Assembly: GCA_002424525.1 (NCBI GenBank)
Contig: DIKJ01000118.1
Coordinates: 1-14,943 of the forward strand
Reading direction: 5' to 3'
From: Bacteroidales bacterium UBA5621
GTDB taxonomy: Bacteria; Bacteroidota; Bacteroidia; Bacteroidales; VadinHA17
DNA: 14,943 nucleotides
The notes beneath the pieces are model-generated. The model was not told the origin of the DNA. It made no database searches and worked only from the letters and a program-made list of their open reading frames with translations. A program made the translations under genes and the position numbers. Every line of letters starts with the position of its first letter. Positions within the stretch are counted from its first letter, which is position 1. This document shows positions 1-6,406 of this stretch, piece by piece.

Positions 1-570
1 CTCTATGCCTCCTTGCGACATGGCACGTATAAACCGGAGAGCAAAGGCAATACCACAGGCTCCGACAACCGTAGCGGCTTCCATCATTTCTTCGGGAATG
101 ATTATTGCCTTGCCCAATTTATCGAAGATAGAAAGAATCCTTTCTTCATGCTTGAATTCAGTATTTCTAAACGAAATACAAGTCATTGATTCACAAATTT
201 CAATTGCAATGTTTGGCATTACACGAAACATGGGAACCTTACCAAGAATCGACTCAATATCCAAATAGGAAATGCTGGTGATGGTTGAAATGATTATGTG
301 TTTTGATGTCACATCGTTTTTTATTTCATCAGCAAGGTTCCTGAATTGCTGGGGTTTAACTGACATCACAATAATGTCGGCATGACGCACTGCCTCACGG
401 TTGTTATCGGTAACCCGGAAACCAAGATCTTTCAGATGTTTGATTCTTGATTCCCGTTTTTCAGTGATCAGTACTTCATTACAGGTAAATTGTTCCGATA
501 CAATCAACCCCTTTGCCAGTGAGGTGCCGATATTACCACCACCGAGAATGGCGATTTTAAATTTCTTCAT
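1..570 (-). CDS. proC: Pyrroline-5-carboxylate reductase (partial, C-terminus off the left edge)
   Basis: Catalyses the last step of proline synthesis, NAD(P)H-dependent reduction of 1-pyrroline-5-carboxylate to proline, in the cytoplasm. Reading from the ATG at 568-570, 190 residues are visible without a stop. The N-terminus is a Rossmann fold with the dinucleotide-binding motif ILGGGNIG (about residues 8-15). It is followed by the family signature VKPQ (71-74), the RVMPN motif (116-120), and a helix with GACGIAFALRF (170-180) where other ProC proteins have a GSGPAY-like motif. These landmarks are at their usual positions, so the call is firm although the C-terminal dimerisation domain (about 75-80 residues) lies outside the window. 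The start is only 5 nt after the stop of the upstream oxidoreductase gene, so the two are very probably co-transcribed. Confidence 0.93.
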   Translation of the reverse strand, partial: MKKFKIAILGGGNIGTSLAKGLIVSEQFTCNEVLITEKRESRIKHLKDLGFRVTDNNREAVRHADIIVMSVKPQQFRNLADEIKNDVTSKHIIISTITSISYLDIESILGKVPMFRVMPNIAIEICESMTCISFRNTEFKHEERILSIFDKLGKAIIIPEEMMEAATVVGACGIAFALRFIRAMSQGGIE

Positions 571-575
571 AATCG

Positions 576-1559
576 TTATGCTAAAAGCCTCAAAGATAAT
601 AAAAACGGGTGTGTGAGTGCAAAAGCTATGTTGATCACCACCTTCCCTTTCGAGTGTCCCTGCTTTAGGTAGTTGATTGCATCTGCTGTTTTGTCAAGTG
701 AGTATCGCCGGTCAATTACTGGTTTAATTACACCTTCTTCTAACAGTTTTACCACAAACTCCAGATCAGTTTTATTCGCTTTCGCAGACAGGGACTTAAA
801 TTTCTTTGATCCTAAAGATAATAGCCGGCCGAAAAGGATTGATTTGAAGATTTGGGATAAAGAGCCTCCGACCATGACGTATGTTCCGTCTGAAGTCAGC
901 ATTTTTCTGTAGGCTGACAATGGATAACCTCCATTAATTCCCAGGATAATATTGTAGCGCTTGTCTCCTTCTGTAAAATCCTCTTTTGTGTAATCAATAA
1001 CATAACCGGCACCCAGCGATAGTGTTTGCTGAACATTATCAGAGCTGCACACTCCGGTCACCTCTGCTCCGAAATATGCGGCGAACTGTATTGCATATGT
1101 TCCAACTCCGCCTGCACTGCCGACAATCAGCACTTTCTGTCCTTTCTGAATATTGGCTATATTACGTAAAGCCTGAAGAGCTGTCAATGCGGCCATCGGT
1201 AAAGCGGCTGCTTCATCAAATGAGATCTGTTGTGGTTTGAAGACTAATAATCTTTCAGGAGCGGTGACATACCCGGCAAGACCTCCAAAACCGTAACTTG
1301 CAAGATCCCCCAGTACTTCATCACCGGGTTTAAACAATGAGATGTTTTTACCAACAGATTCGATCCGGCCGGCAATATCTGCTCCGAATATTTTTCTCTT
1401 TGGGATAATTCCCATTTTCATTGATCTGTAGTCAGCGGCGTTCAGCGAGACTGCATGCACTCTTATTAAGACCTCGCTGTCATTCGGAACAGGCTTATCA
1501 ATGTCACAAAAGACAAGTTTGTCAGTGTGAGATTTTTTGTCATAGACGACTGCTTTCAT
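576..1559 (-). CDS. MDR-family NAD(P)-dependent alcohol dehydrogenase / quinone oxidoreductase
   Basis: A 327-residue zinc-independent-looking member of the medium-chain dehydrogenase/reductase superfamily, probably cytoplasmic; the substrate cannot be read from sequence. The N-terminal GroES-like domain has the typical start MKAVVYDK, LNAADYRSMKMG (about 39-50), GADIAGRIESVG (59-70) and FKPGDEVLGD. The Rossmann domain carries VLIVGSAGGVGTYAIQFA, with the glycine motif at about 147-153. No catalytic-zinc Cys/His set or structural-zinc Cys cluster is evident, which favours the quinone-oxidoreductase branch. The frame can be extended to a GTG at 1563-1565, but the ATG at 1557-1559 gives the usual family N-terminus and is preferred. 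The protein runs about ten residues past the usual end (KVVINI), with a Leu-rich tail. It sits 7 nt after the small repeat gene and 5 nt before proC, forming a compact three-gene unit. Confidence 0.85.
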   Translation of the reverse strand: MKAVVYDKKSHTDKLVFCDIDKPVPNDSEVLIRVHAVSLNAADYRSMKMGIIPKRKIFGADIAGRIESVGKNISLFKPGDEVLGDLASYGFGGLAGYVTAPERLLVFKPQQISFDEAAALPMAALTALQALRNIANIQKGQKVLIVGSAGGVGTYAIQFAAYFGAEVTGVCSSDNVQQTLSLGAGYVIDYTKEDFTEGDKRYNIILGINGGYPLSAYRKMLTSDGTYVMVGGSLSQIFKSILFGRLLSLGSKKFKSLSAKANKTDLEFVVKLLEEGVIKPVIDRRYSLDKTADAINYLKQGHSKGKVVINIAFALTHPFLLSLRLLA

Positions 1560-1566
1560 TTTCACC

Positions 1567-1848
1567 TTACTTCTTCTTCTTTACCTTATTATTTTCAAAT
1601 TCTTCCTGATATTCAATCTCATCATTTCTGTCATACCGAATCCAGACTCCATGTTTATTGTTATTCTTAAAATTGGCGATCTGCCATAGTTGTCCGGTCT
1701 CACGGTAAAAAATCCATTCACCCTCCATCAGATTATTGATAAATGGCCCTGTGGCCCTGATTTTTCCGTTTTTATAGAAATAAGTAAGATTATTACCAAT
1801 CATTTCATAAACTGGCTGGCCGTTTGCATAAAGTTTCTTTTCAAGCAT
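1567..1848 (-). CDS. MORN/YwqK-like repeat protein
   Basis: A 93-residue protein without a signal peptide, made of three degenerate repeats of about 24 residues in the style of MORN/YwqK repeats: YFYKNGKIRATGPFINNLMEGEW (about 23-45), FYRETGQLWQIANFKNNNKHGVW (47-69) and YDRNDEIEYQEEFENNKV (72-89). The periodic aromatic, N-G and G-x-W residues are characteristic. Some relatives are annotated as YwqK-family antitoxins, but no partner toxin is adjacent, so I do not assign that role; these repeats more often act as binding or scaffold modules. It ends in a run of lysines just before its stop. The downstream oxidoreductase starts within 7 nt, so it is probably the first gene of that operon. The function is unknown. 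Confidence 0.75.
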   Translation of the reverse strand: MLEKKLYANGQPVYEMIGNNLTYFYKNGKIRATGPFINNLMEGEWIFYRETGQLWQIANFKNNNKHGVWIRYDRNDEIEYQEEFENNKVKKKK

Positions 1849-1927
1849 CTCTGGCTGATTAATTACCAGGCAAGGTAAATAAATCTTTTTTCATTCTGAA
1901 TTAATGGTAATTGAGTTAAGCATTCTC

Positions 1928-1945
1928 ATCATTTAGCTTAATGAT
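1928..1945 (-). terminator. Weak AT-rich hairpin downstream of the TonB receptor gene
   Basis: ATCATT at 1928-1933 pairs with AATGAT at 1940-1945 across a 6-nt loop, 17 nt past the receptor stop. On the minus-strand transcript it is not followed by a clean U-run, only by A/T-rich sequence. It could end or slow the receptor transcript before the MORN gene, but the stem is short and AT-rich. Confidence 0.25.
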
Positions 1946-1962
1946 ATTGACCAAAGCAAGAC

Positions 1963-4332
1963 TCAGTTCAGGTTATTTCCTATTTTAATACCAAAATAAA
2001 TTGTTCTGGGCGATATCGGGCCATACATATAGGAAGGGTCCCGGTCAGCACCTGCATCAAAATCCGACTGGTACGAATTAAAAATATTTTTAATGCCGGT
2101 ATAGAGCTGTAGAGTGGCACCATTGATTTTGATATTGTACTGAATTTTTGTGCCAAGGTCGAAGAAGGACCCGGATTCTCTTAATTCACCTATACCTGGA
2201 TCAGTAAGGGGACCAAAATAAGGGACCAGCATTCTACCCGTGTAAGTGCCTGATGTTGAAAAACACAGGTTGCTGATGGGGTCCCAGTCAATATTAAAGT
2301 AGCCGTAATCCGCAGGGGTACGGAAGAATCTTCTTGTACTGAATTCCTGGTCCATATCATATTTACTGGATTGAACAGTAAACCCTGAAAGAAAGGAAAA
2401 TCCTTTCAAAGGCCTGACCCTGAGTTCCATGTTAAGTCCTTTAACAACAGCACCATCTTCTGCATTCATTCTTGTATACAGCACCCTGCCTGTCTCATCC
2501 GGGATTCCGATCTCATTTACAAAGGGATTATTCAGCCGTGTGTAAAATCCTTCAATAAGAAGGCCGGTCGAAACTGTTCCGATCAGCTTGTTGAAATCGA
2601 GGGAAGTCATGATACTATGACTGGTTTCCTGCTTAAGGTCAGGATCATTTACATTAATGACCTGCCTCGAACCAGAGGTTTCGATATGGAGGTCCTCATC
2701 AAAAATCTGAGGGGCCCGATATCCCTGCGAATAACTTATCCGGGCCTGAAGTGACCTATACACTTCGTACATGAAACTGATCCTGGGACTGAAAACAACT
2801 CCTGTTTTTGCCTCATTGTTATTTGCCTTATCGGTAATATTATAATGATCGAGCCGGGCACCAAGTCCTAGTTTAAACCTGTTTATCTTAAGATCGTACT
2901 GCAGGAACGCACCCGTTGTCTGAGACAACTGGTCAGAGACCAGTGTATTACCTGTGTGAGGAACGCTAATGATAGTGTCGTTTACTATAACTGCATTATC
3001 GTAATCGGGATAACCCAGTTTCTTATCTGCAAGAAAACCCCCTGTATTCTCAACTCCGGCAATTAATGAAGAATTCCCGAGGAAGGCTTTATACTGTAAT
3101 CCTGTATTGTATGTAAGATCTTCTGACCTGCCATAGCTGTTGAGAGACCGGTTGGCTCCATAATAGGAATCACGCAAAAGATGTTGAGATGATAAGAACA
3201 GGGTCAGAAGATCATAATCCCTGAAGTATTGTTCAAATGTAACTGCACCGGTTTTTATATCATGTTTTACTGCTTCTGCAATATCTCTCTCATGCAGTGG
3301 ATACTCCTGCCTGTTACCACCGTTTCTTTCCTCTTTGATATTGAAAAAATCGATCGCAATTTTGCTTCGTAATCCAAGTCTGTGAAACAGACGTGTTCCG
3401 ATTGTTAAATTGCTCATTGGTGCCAGTTCGGAAAAGGAATCGTTATTTGCATCAAACATTTTTCTTTCCCGTGCAGATCCGAAAATGGAAATACCGGTTT
3501 TGCTATCGGAGGAGATAAGGGATGTGTTAAGGCTCAGTGTATAATCTGGTGCAGGACCACCAGACTCTCTGAATCCGATACCTGCCAGGCTGGTGTTTAT
3601 TCCAGCTTCGTAGGTGTTGGAAACCGGATCCTTAAGAATAATATTAATTGTCCCGGCGATAGCATTACCGCCATAAAGGGCTGACCCCCCTCCCCTCACC
3701 ACTTCTATTTTCTCTACCATATTCACCGGTATCAGTTCAAGGCCATACACTCCGGCGAGTCCTCCGAAGATCGGGCGGCTATTGATCAGAACCTGACTAT
3801 ATGGTCCTTCCATCCCATTCATCCGGACCTGTGTGAATCCGCAGTTCTGGCAGTTATTCTCGATCCTCAATCCCGGTGAAAATGTTAAACCTTCAATTAG
3901 TGCCACTGTCTGGGTTGAAGAGAACAGCTTCGGAGAGAGTGTATTAACCATAGTTACTGATTCTGTTCTCTTCATTTCGGATCTGTCGGCTGAAATTACA
4001 ACTTCTTCAAGGCCAAGAATATCTTCTTCCAGGGCAAAATTGATTTCGAGCGTTTCTCCAGCCTGTATGGTAATCTCTTTTTCAAGAGGTTTATAGCCAA
4101 CTGCCTGTGCTCTGACAGTATGTGTGCCAACAGGCAGGTTTATCAGCATATAATGACCGGTTTCGTCAGTATTTATTCCAATAGTTGTCCCTTTAATACT
4201 AATGGTTGCGAAAGGAATATGATCGCAGTTGCATGTAACATGACCAAAAATATTGGCATCCGTTTTTCTCTGAGATAAAAGAGCAGGGGCACATACAGTT
4301 AAAATAAGCAATACACCAATATATTTCCTCAT
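1963..4332 (-). CDS. TonB-dependent outer-membrane receptor with carboxypeptidase-regulatory-like N-terminal domain
   Basis: A 789-residue outer-membrane transporter that would bring a substrate into the periplasm using TonB/ExbBD energy. In order: a signal peptide (about 1-20, cleaved near LLSQ); a carboxypeptidase-regulatory-like beta-sandwich (about 28-100, with PFATISIKGTTIG and GHYMLINLPVGTHTV); a TonB-box-like segment EEVVISAD (109-116); a plug domain (about 120-236, with MNGMEGPYSQVLINSRP and EVVRGGGSALYGGNAIAGTINI); then a beta-barrel to the C-terminus. Cysteines stand out: CNC at 34-36 in the first domain and NNCQNCGF at 159-166 in the plug. From memory, the second motif recurs in a Bacteroidota receptor subfamily; a metal or metal-chelate substrate is an inference supported by the upstream His-rich membrane protein. 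There is no SusD-like partner, which argues against a glycan-uptake system. Confidence 0.92.
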   Translation of the reverse strand: MRKYIGVLLILTVCAPALLSQRKTDANIFGHVTCNCDHIPFATISIKGTTIGINTDETGHYMLINLPVGTHTVRAQAVGYKPLEKEITIQAGETLEINFALEEDILGLEEVVISADRSEMKRTESVTMVNTLSPKLFSSTQTVALIEGLTFSPGLRIENNCQNCGFTQVRMNGMEGPYSQVLINSRPIFGGLAGVYGLELIPVNMVEKIEVVRGGGSALYGGNAIAGTINIILKDPVSNTYEAGINTSLAGIGFRESGGPAPDYTLSLNTSLISSDSKTGISIFGSARERKMFDANNDSFSELAPMSNLTIGTRLFHRLGLRSKIAIDFFNIKEERNGGNRQEYPLHERDIAEAVKHDIKTGAVTFEQYFRDYDLLTLFLSSQHLLRDSYYGANRSLNSYGRSEDLTYNTGLQYKAFLGNSSLIAGVENTGGFLADKKLGYPDYDNAVIVNDTIISVPHTGNTLVSDQLSQTTGAFLQYDLKINRFKLGLGARLDHYNITDKANNNEAKTGVVFSPRISFMYEVYRSLQARISYSQGYRAPQIFDEDLHIETSGSRQVINVNDPDLKQETSHSIMTSLDFNKLIGTVSTGLLIEGFYTRLNNPFVNEIGIPDETGRVLYTRMNAEDGAVVKGLNMELRVRPLKGFSFLSGFTVQSSKYDMDQEFSTRRFFRTPADYGYFNIDWDPISNLCFSTSGTYTGRMLVPYFGPLTDPGIGELRESGSFFDLGTKIQYNIKINGATLQLYTGIKNIFNSYQSDFDAGADRDPSYMYGPISPRTIYFGIKIGNNLN

Positions 4333-4392
4333 TAAACTAACTTTATAAATTACACAATTTGATTAATACGCAGGAAAGCCCGCATAAGAAAT

Positions 4393-4425
4393 GAAGTATT
4401 TGTACTTCTCAGATCGGGACCCGAT
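4393..4425. promoter_or_regulatory. Two tandem dyads between the HxH protein gene and the receptor gene
   Basis: The first dyad is GAAGTA-TTTG-TACTTC (4393-4408), a perfect 6-bp stem with a tetraloop. The second is ATCGGG-A-CCCGAT (4413-4425), a perfect 6-1-6 palindrome. Both lie in the 98-nt spacer, 6 to 38 nt after the stop of the His-rich protein gene and 61 nt or more before the receptor ATG. On the minus-strand transcript the second dyad comes first, followed by the hairpin and a short U-rich stretch. They may form a terminator or attenuator between the two genes, or a regulator-binding site. The structure is seen directly; the role is inferred. Confidence 0.45.
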
Positions 4426-4430
4426 GTAAA

Positions 4431-4799
4431 TTATAAAGCAGGCGCCCGGGGCCGAACGGCACGAATAAGATTTAAGTTACGGGTATAACTGTTATCCTGG
4501 CACAATATAGGGCATCCAGGAATAGACTGGATGATAATTGTGCCTGTTAAGAATATGGGAACCGTCGCAATAAAGCTCGAAATAATCCGGATAAGTAAAA
4601 ACCCGCTCTTCGAGTGCCGATGATTATCCGGCTCTTCTCCTGGCTGGGATTTGAAAGGATGTGAATGAACAACAGTAACTCCGTCAATTATATGAGCGTG
4701 TTGAAAAAATGTAATTGACCCAAAGTAACTGCAAAACAGGATCAGAAATATAAATCCTGCCCATTTTCTGAAGGTTACTTTGGTTAATGAATTCATCAT
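4431..4799 (-). CDS. Small His-rich (HxH) inner-membrane protein, possibly metal-related
   Basis: A 122-residue protein that I recognise only as a type commonly found beside TonB receptors in Bacteroidota. A hydrophobic segment (about 12-32) is followed by a His-rich loop with three His-x-His motifs: HAH (34-36), HSH (45-47) and HRH (60-62). A second hydrophobic segment (about 67-93), two cysteines (96 and 100) and a basic/proline tail RPRAPAL complete it. The His loop probably faces the periplasm, where it could bind Zn, Cu, Ni or a similar ion. The gene lies 98 nt upstream of the receptor on the same strand, so the two are probably functionally linked. The start could be either of the first two Met codons. 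The metal role is inferred from the His pairs and the neighbour; no enzyme motif is visible. Confidence 0.7.
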   Translation of the reverse strand: MMNSLTKVTFRKWAGFIFLILFCSYFGSITFFQHAHIIDGVTVVHSHPFKSQPGEEPDNHRHSKSGFLLIRIISSFIATVPIFLTGTIIIQSIPGCPILCQDNSYTRNLNLIRAVRPRAPAL

Positions 4800-4932
4800 G
4801 TACTTGTGAAATACGGGCTAAAACTACTCAAATTTGGCTTTTCTCGTATCTCTTTTACAAATTAAGAGTAGAGTTAAATTTCTTATTCTTCAAATTCCCT
4901 CCGGAAGGATTGATTTTGTGTTTTTTGACATA

Positions 4933-4945
4933 AATGTTGAACATT
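4933..4945. promoter_or_regulatory. Operator-like dyad AATGTT-g-AACATT
   Basis: A perfect 6-1-6 inverted repeat about 135 bp upstream of the HxH protein start, in a 280-bp AT-rich intergenic stretch (4800-5079). The arms-plus-one-base geometry resembles binding sites of Fur/Zur-type repressors, whose arms are typically seven bases. It could control the receptor locus, but the sequence alone cannot identify the regulator. Confidence 0.35.
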
Positions 4946-4992
4946 ATTGCCCCTGTTTTGTTTAATTATTGCAAGTATAAAGATATTATCCT

Positions 4993-5069
4993 GCCAGCAC
5001 CCGTACAACCAGGTTAGGTTAGGTTAGTTAGTAATCAGGGGTATACATTTTCATGTTTAGGGTGCTGGC
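4993..5069 (-). terminator. 10-bp perfect inverted repeat with 57-nt loop downstream of the TPR gene
   Basis: GCCAGCACCC (4993-5002) is perfectly complementary to GGGTGCTGGC (5060-5069). On the minus-strand transcript the stem begins 10 nt after the TPR gene stop, following an A-run. The arms are GC-rich in an AT-rich spacer, so pairing should be stable, but the loop is long and there is no clean U-tract after it. It may be a 3'-end stabilising structure or terminator, or the ends of a small inserted element. Confidence 0.45.
5011..5030. repeat. AGGTT pentamer tandem repeat
   Basis: Three perfect AGGTT units (5011-5025) followed by the shortened copies AGTT and AGT. The tract lies inside the loop of the 4993-5069 inverted repeat. 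It is non-coding, so any slippage would change only the spacer length. Confidence 0.7.
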
Positions 5070-5079
5070 TTCTTTTTTT

Positions 5080-6054
5080 TTATTCACACTTAAGATTCGC
5101 CCGCTGGGCTTTTGAGGCCTCAGCGAATACTCCGTACAAAGCATTTCTAAATGAAGCACAGGCGCTCGCTGTCTGTCCTTTGCCCGCCTGTGCAACGGCA
5201 AGCTGGTAGTAGAATTTTGCCTTCGCTTCGGCGTTGCCGGTTTCAAGAGCCAGTCCTTTCTGTGAGTATTCGATGCCGGCGTCGAAATTCTTCTGTTTGT
5301 TGTAAACATCAGCGAAAAAATAGAAAAGGTCCTTATCGTCCCCGTATTTTGCTGCTTTATTCAGCAGAACGAGAGCTCCATCAAGGTTCTCCGCCTGATT
5401 TGCCTGTGAACCGGCAGCACGAAAATACTCAAGTGCAGAGGAGGATGCCTGCTTTGCCCTGTCGTCATCAGGTCCGGCTCCCAACTGTTCAAGGAACAGG
5501 TCGATCGTTTCCTCGTATGCATCGGCATTGCTCTGAGTCCTGTATATCAATGCCTTATTATAAATTGCCGTAGTGTAACCAGGATTGATCACAAGAAGAC
5601 TGTCAAACGTAAACAGGGCATTGTCATAATCATTTTTTGCAAAATAGTCGTTGGCCAGGGTATTGTAAGCCTGTACCATTACCTTCCCGGCATTCTCCTT
5701 GTTCGATGCACTGCCATATTTATCGGCGGAAGCATAAGCTTTCTTTGCAGCTTTAAGTATCTCCGGGGCCGGCTTGTTTTCGTTCAGATTGTTATAGGCA
5801 ACCTTGAAATATAAACCCGGCAGTACCTGCATGGCCTTCTGCTTAAGGTCGTCGGCAGTCTCGCCGACCTGCTCCGAAATAGTAACAACATTCTCAAAGG
5901 CTTCGATAGCTCCCGGAATATCAGACTGCATCAATTTGGCACCTTCGTTATAGACCTTTATAACATCGTTGCGTGTCTGGGCACTGAGATTTAAACCGAT
6001 AAAAGCAGAAACAACAAGAATCCCTGCAATACTTCTAATTGCTTTCATATTCAT
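5080..6054 (-). CDS. Exported TPR-repeat protein
   Basis: A 324-residue protein with an N-terminal signal peptide (about 1-25, hydrophobic core AGILVVSAFIGLNLSAQ) and then almost entirely helical tetratricopeptide-like repeats. The clearest repeats are at about 34-64 (VYNEGAKLMQSDIPGAIEAF), 127-158 (AYNTLANDYFAKNDYDNALF), 161-190, 207-236, 243-273 (LFYFFADVYNKQKNFDAGIE) and 281-310. TPRs form a superhelix for protein-protein contacts, and the signal peptide places it in the periplasm or at the outer membrane. There is no lipobox and no T9SS C-terminal domain. It could start at the first or third codon (both Met). It is flanked by long non-coding spacers and appears to be transcribed alone. 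The binding partner is unknown. Confidence 0.85.
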   Translation of the reverse strand: MNMKAIRSIAGILVVSAFIGLNLSAQTRNDVIKVYNEGAKLMQSDIPGAIEAFENVVTISEQVGETADDLKQKAMQVLPGLYFKVAYNNLNENKPAPEILKAAKKAYASADKYGSASNKENAGKVMVQAYNTLANDYFAKNDYDNALFTFDSLLVINPGYTTAIYNKALIYRTQSNADAYEETIDLFLEQLGAGPDDDRAKQASSSALEYFRAAGSQANQAENLDGALVLLNKAAKYGDDKDLFYFFADVYNKQKNFDAGIEYSQKGLALETGNAEAKAKFYYQLAVAQAGKGQTASACASFRNALYGVFAEASKAQRANLKCE

Positions 6055-6406
6055 TTTAATTCAGATTATCAGGTTATTAAAAACATTCTTTCTTTATAAG
6101 CCTGTAAATATATAAAAAAAAATGGAAAAATTGGAAAATGTTATACCCATGGTAACATTGAAAAGTTCCATGTTGATTATGGGGTTTTAACAACGGAAAT
6201 TGGGCGCACAGGCACCCATCAACTGACACCAGCCAGGCTAGTACTCGAAAATTAAGCGAATTAACTGATGGAAATCGCGAAACACCGGATTACAATCGGG
6301 GTTCGAATACTAAACTATATGACAAGAGCTCAAGGTTTCTTTCCGGGGCCTGGACAAGTCATTGCTGGCGGCTCTCCAATCGGCTCCTCAGGAAAAGTTA
6401 TTGATT
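6055..6406. other. Intergenic region with no supported gene
   Basis: This 352-bp spacer lies between the L,D-transpeptidase gene and the TPR gene. Translations of both strands give no convincing protein; one short plus-strand frame exists but has no start context or family resemblance. It holds the hairpin at 6148-6172 and an A-run (6115-6122) near the TPR gene. One copy of GAAACACCGGATT is at 6279-6291; the second copy (6441-6453) lies inside the 3' end of the neighbouring gene. A GC-richer patch occurs at about 6340-6390. Confidence 0.6.
6148..6172 (-). terminator. Hairpin followed by T-rich tract
   Basis: CATGG-t-AAC (6148-6156) pairs with GTTCCATG (6165-6172) over an 8-nt loop with one bulged base. 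On the minus strand it is followed within about 50 nt by several T-runs, including nine T's. It may end transcription arriving from the L,D-transpeptidase gene, about 235 nt after its stop, or serve as an operator about 95 bp upstream of the TPR gene. Confidence 0.35.

Noticed and set aside
1567..1848. Toxin-antitoxin role for the YwqK-like protein
   Set aside because: No toxin gene is adjacent; the neighbours are an oxidoreductase and proC, so the antitoxin label would rest on family naming only.
4993..5069. Insertion-sequence or MITE interpretation of the inverted repeat
   Set aside because: No flanking target-site duplication and no transposase remnant are visible, and only one copy is present in this window.
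5028..5309. 93-codon minus-strand frame overlapping the TPR gene 3' end
   Set aside because: It runs out of phase through the TPR coding region, has an arginine-rich random composition, and ends inside the AGGTT repeat tract.
6290..6315. Possible tRNA T-arm (GGTTCGAAT-like stretch)
   Set aside because: The loop sequence resembles a T loop, but the flanking bases do not form the 5-bp stem, and no acceptor or anticodon arm is found nearby.
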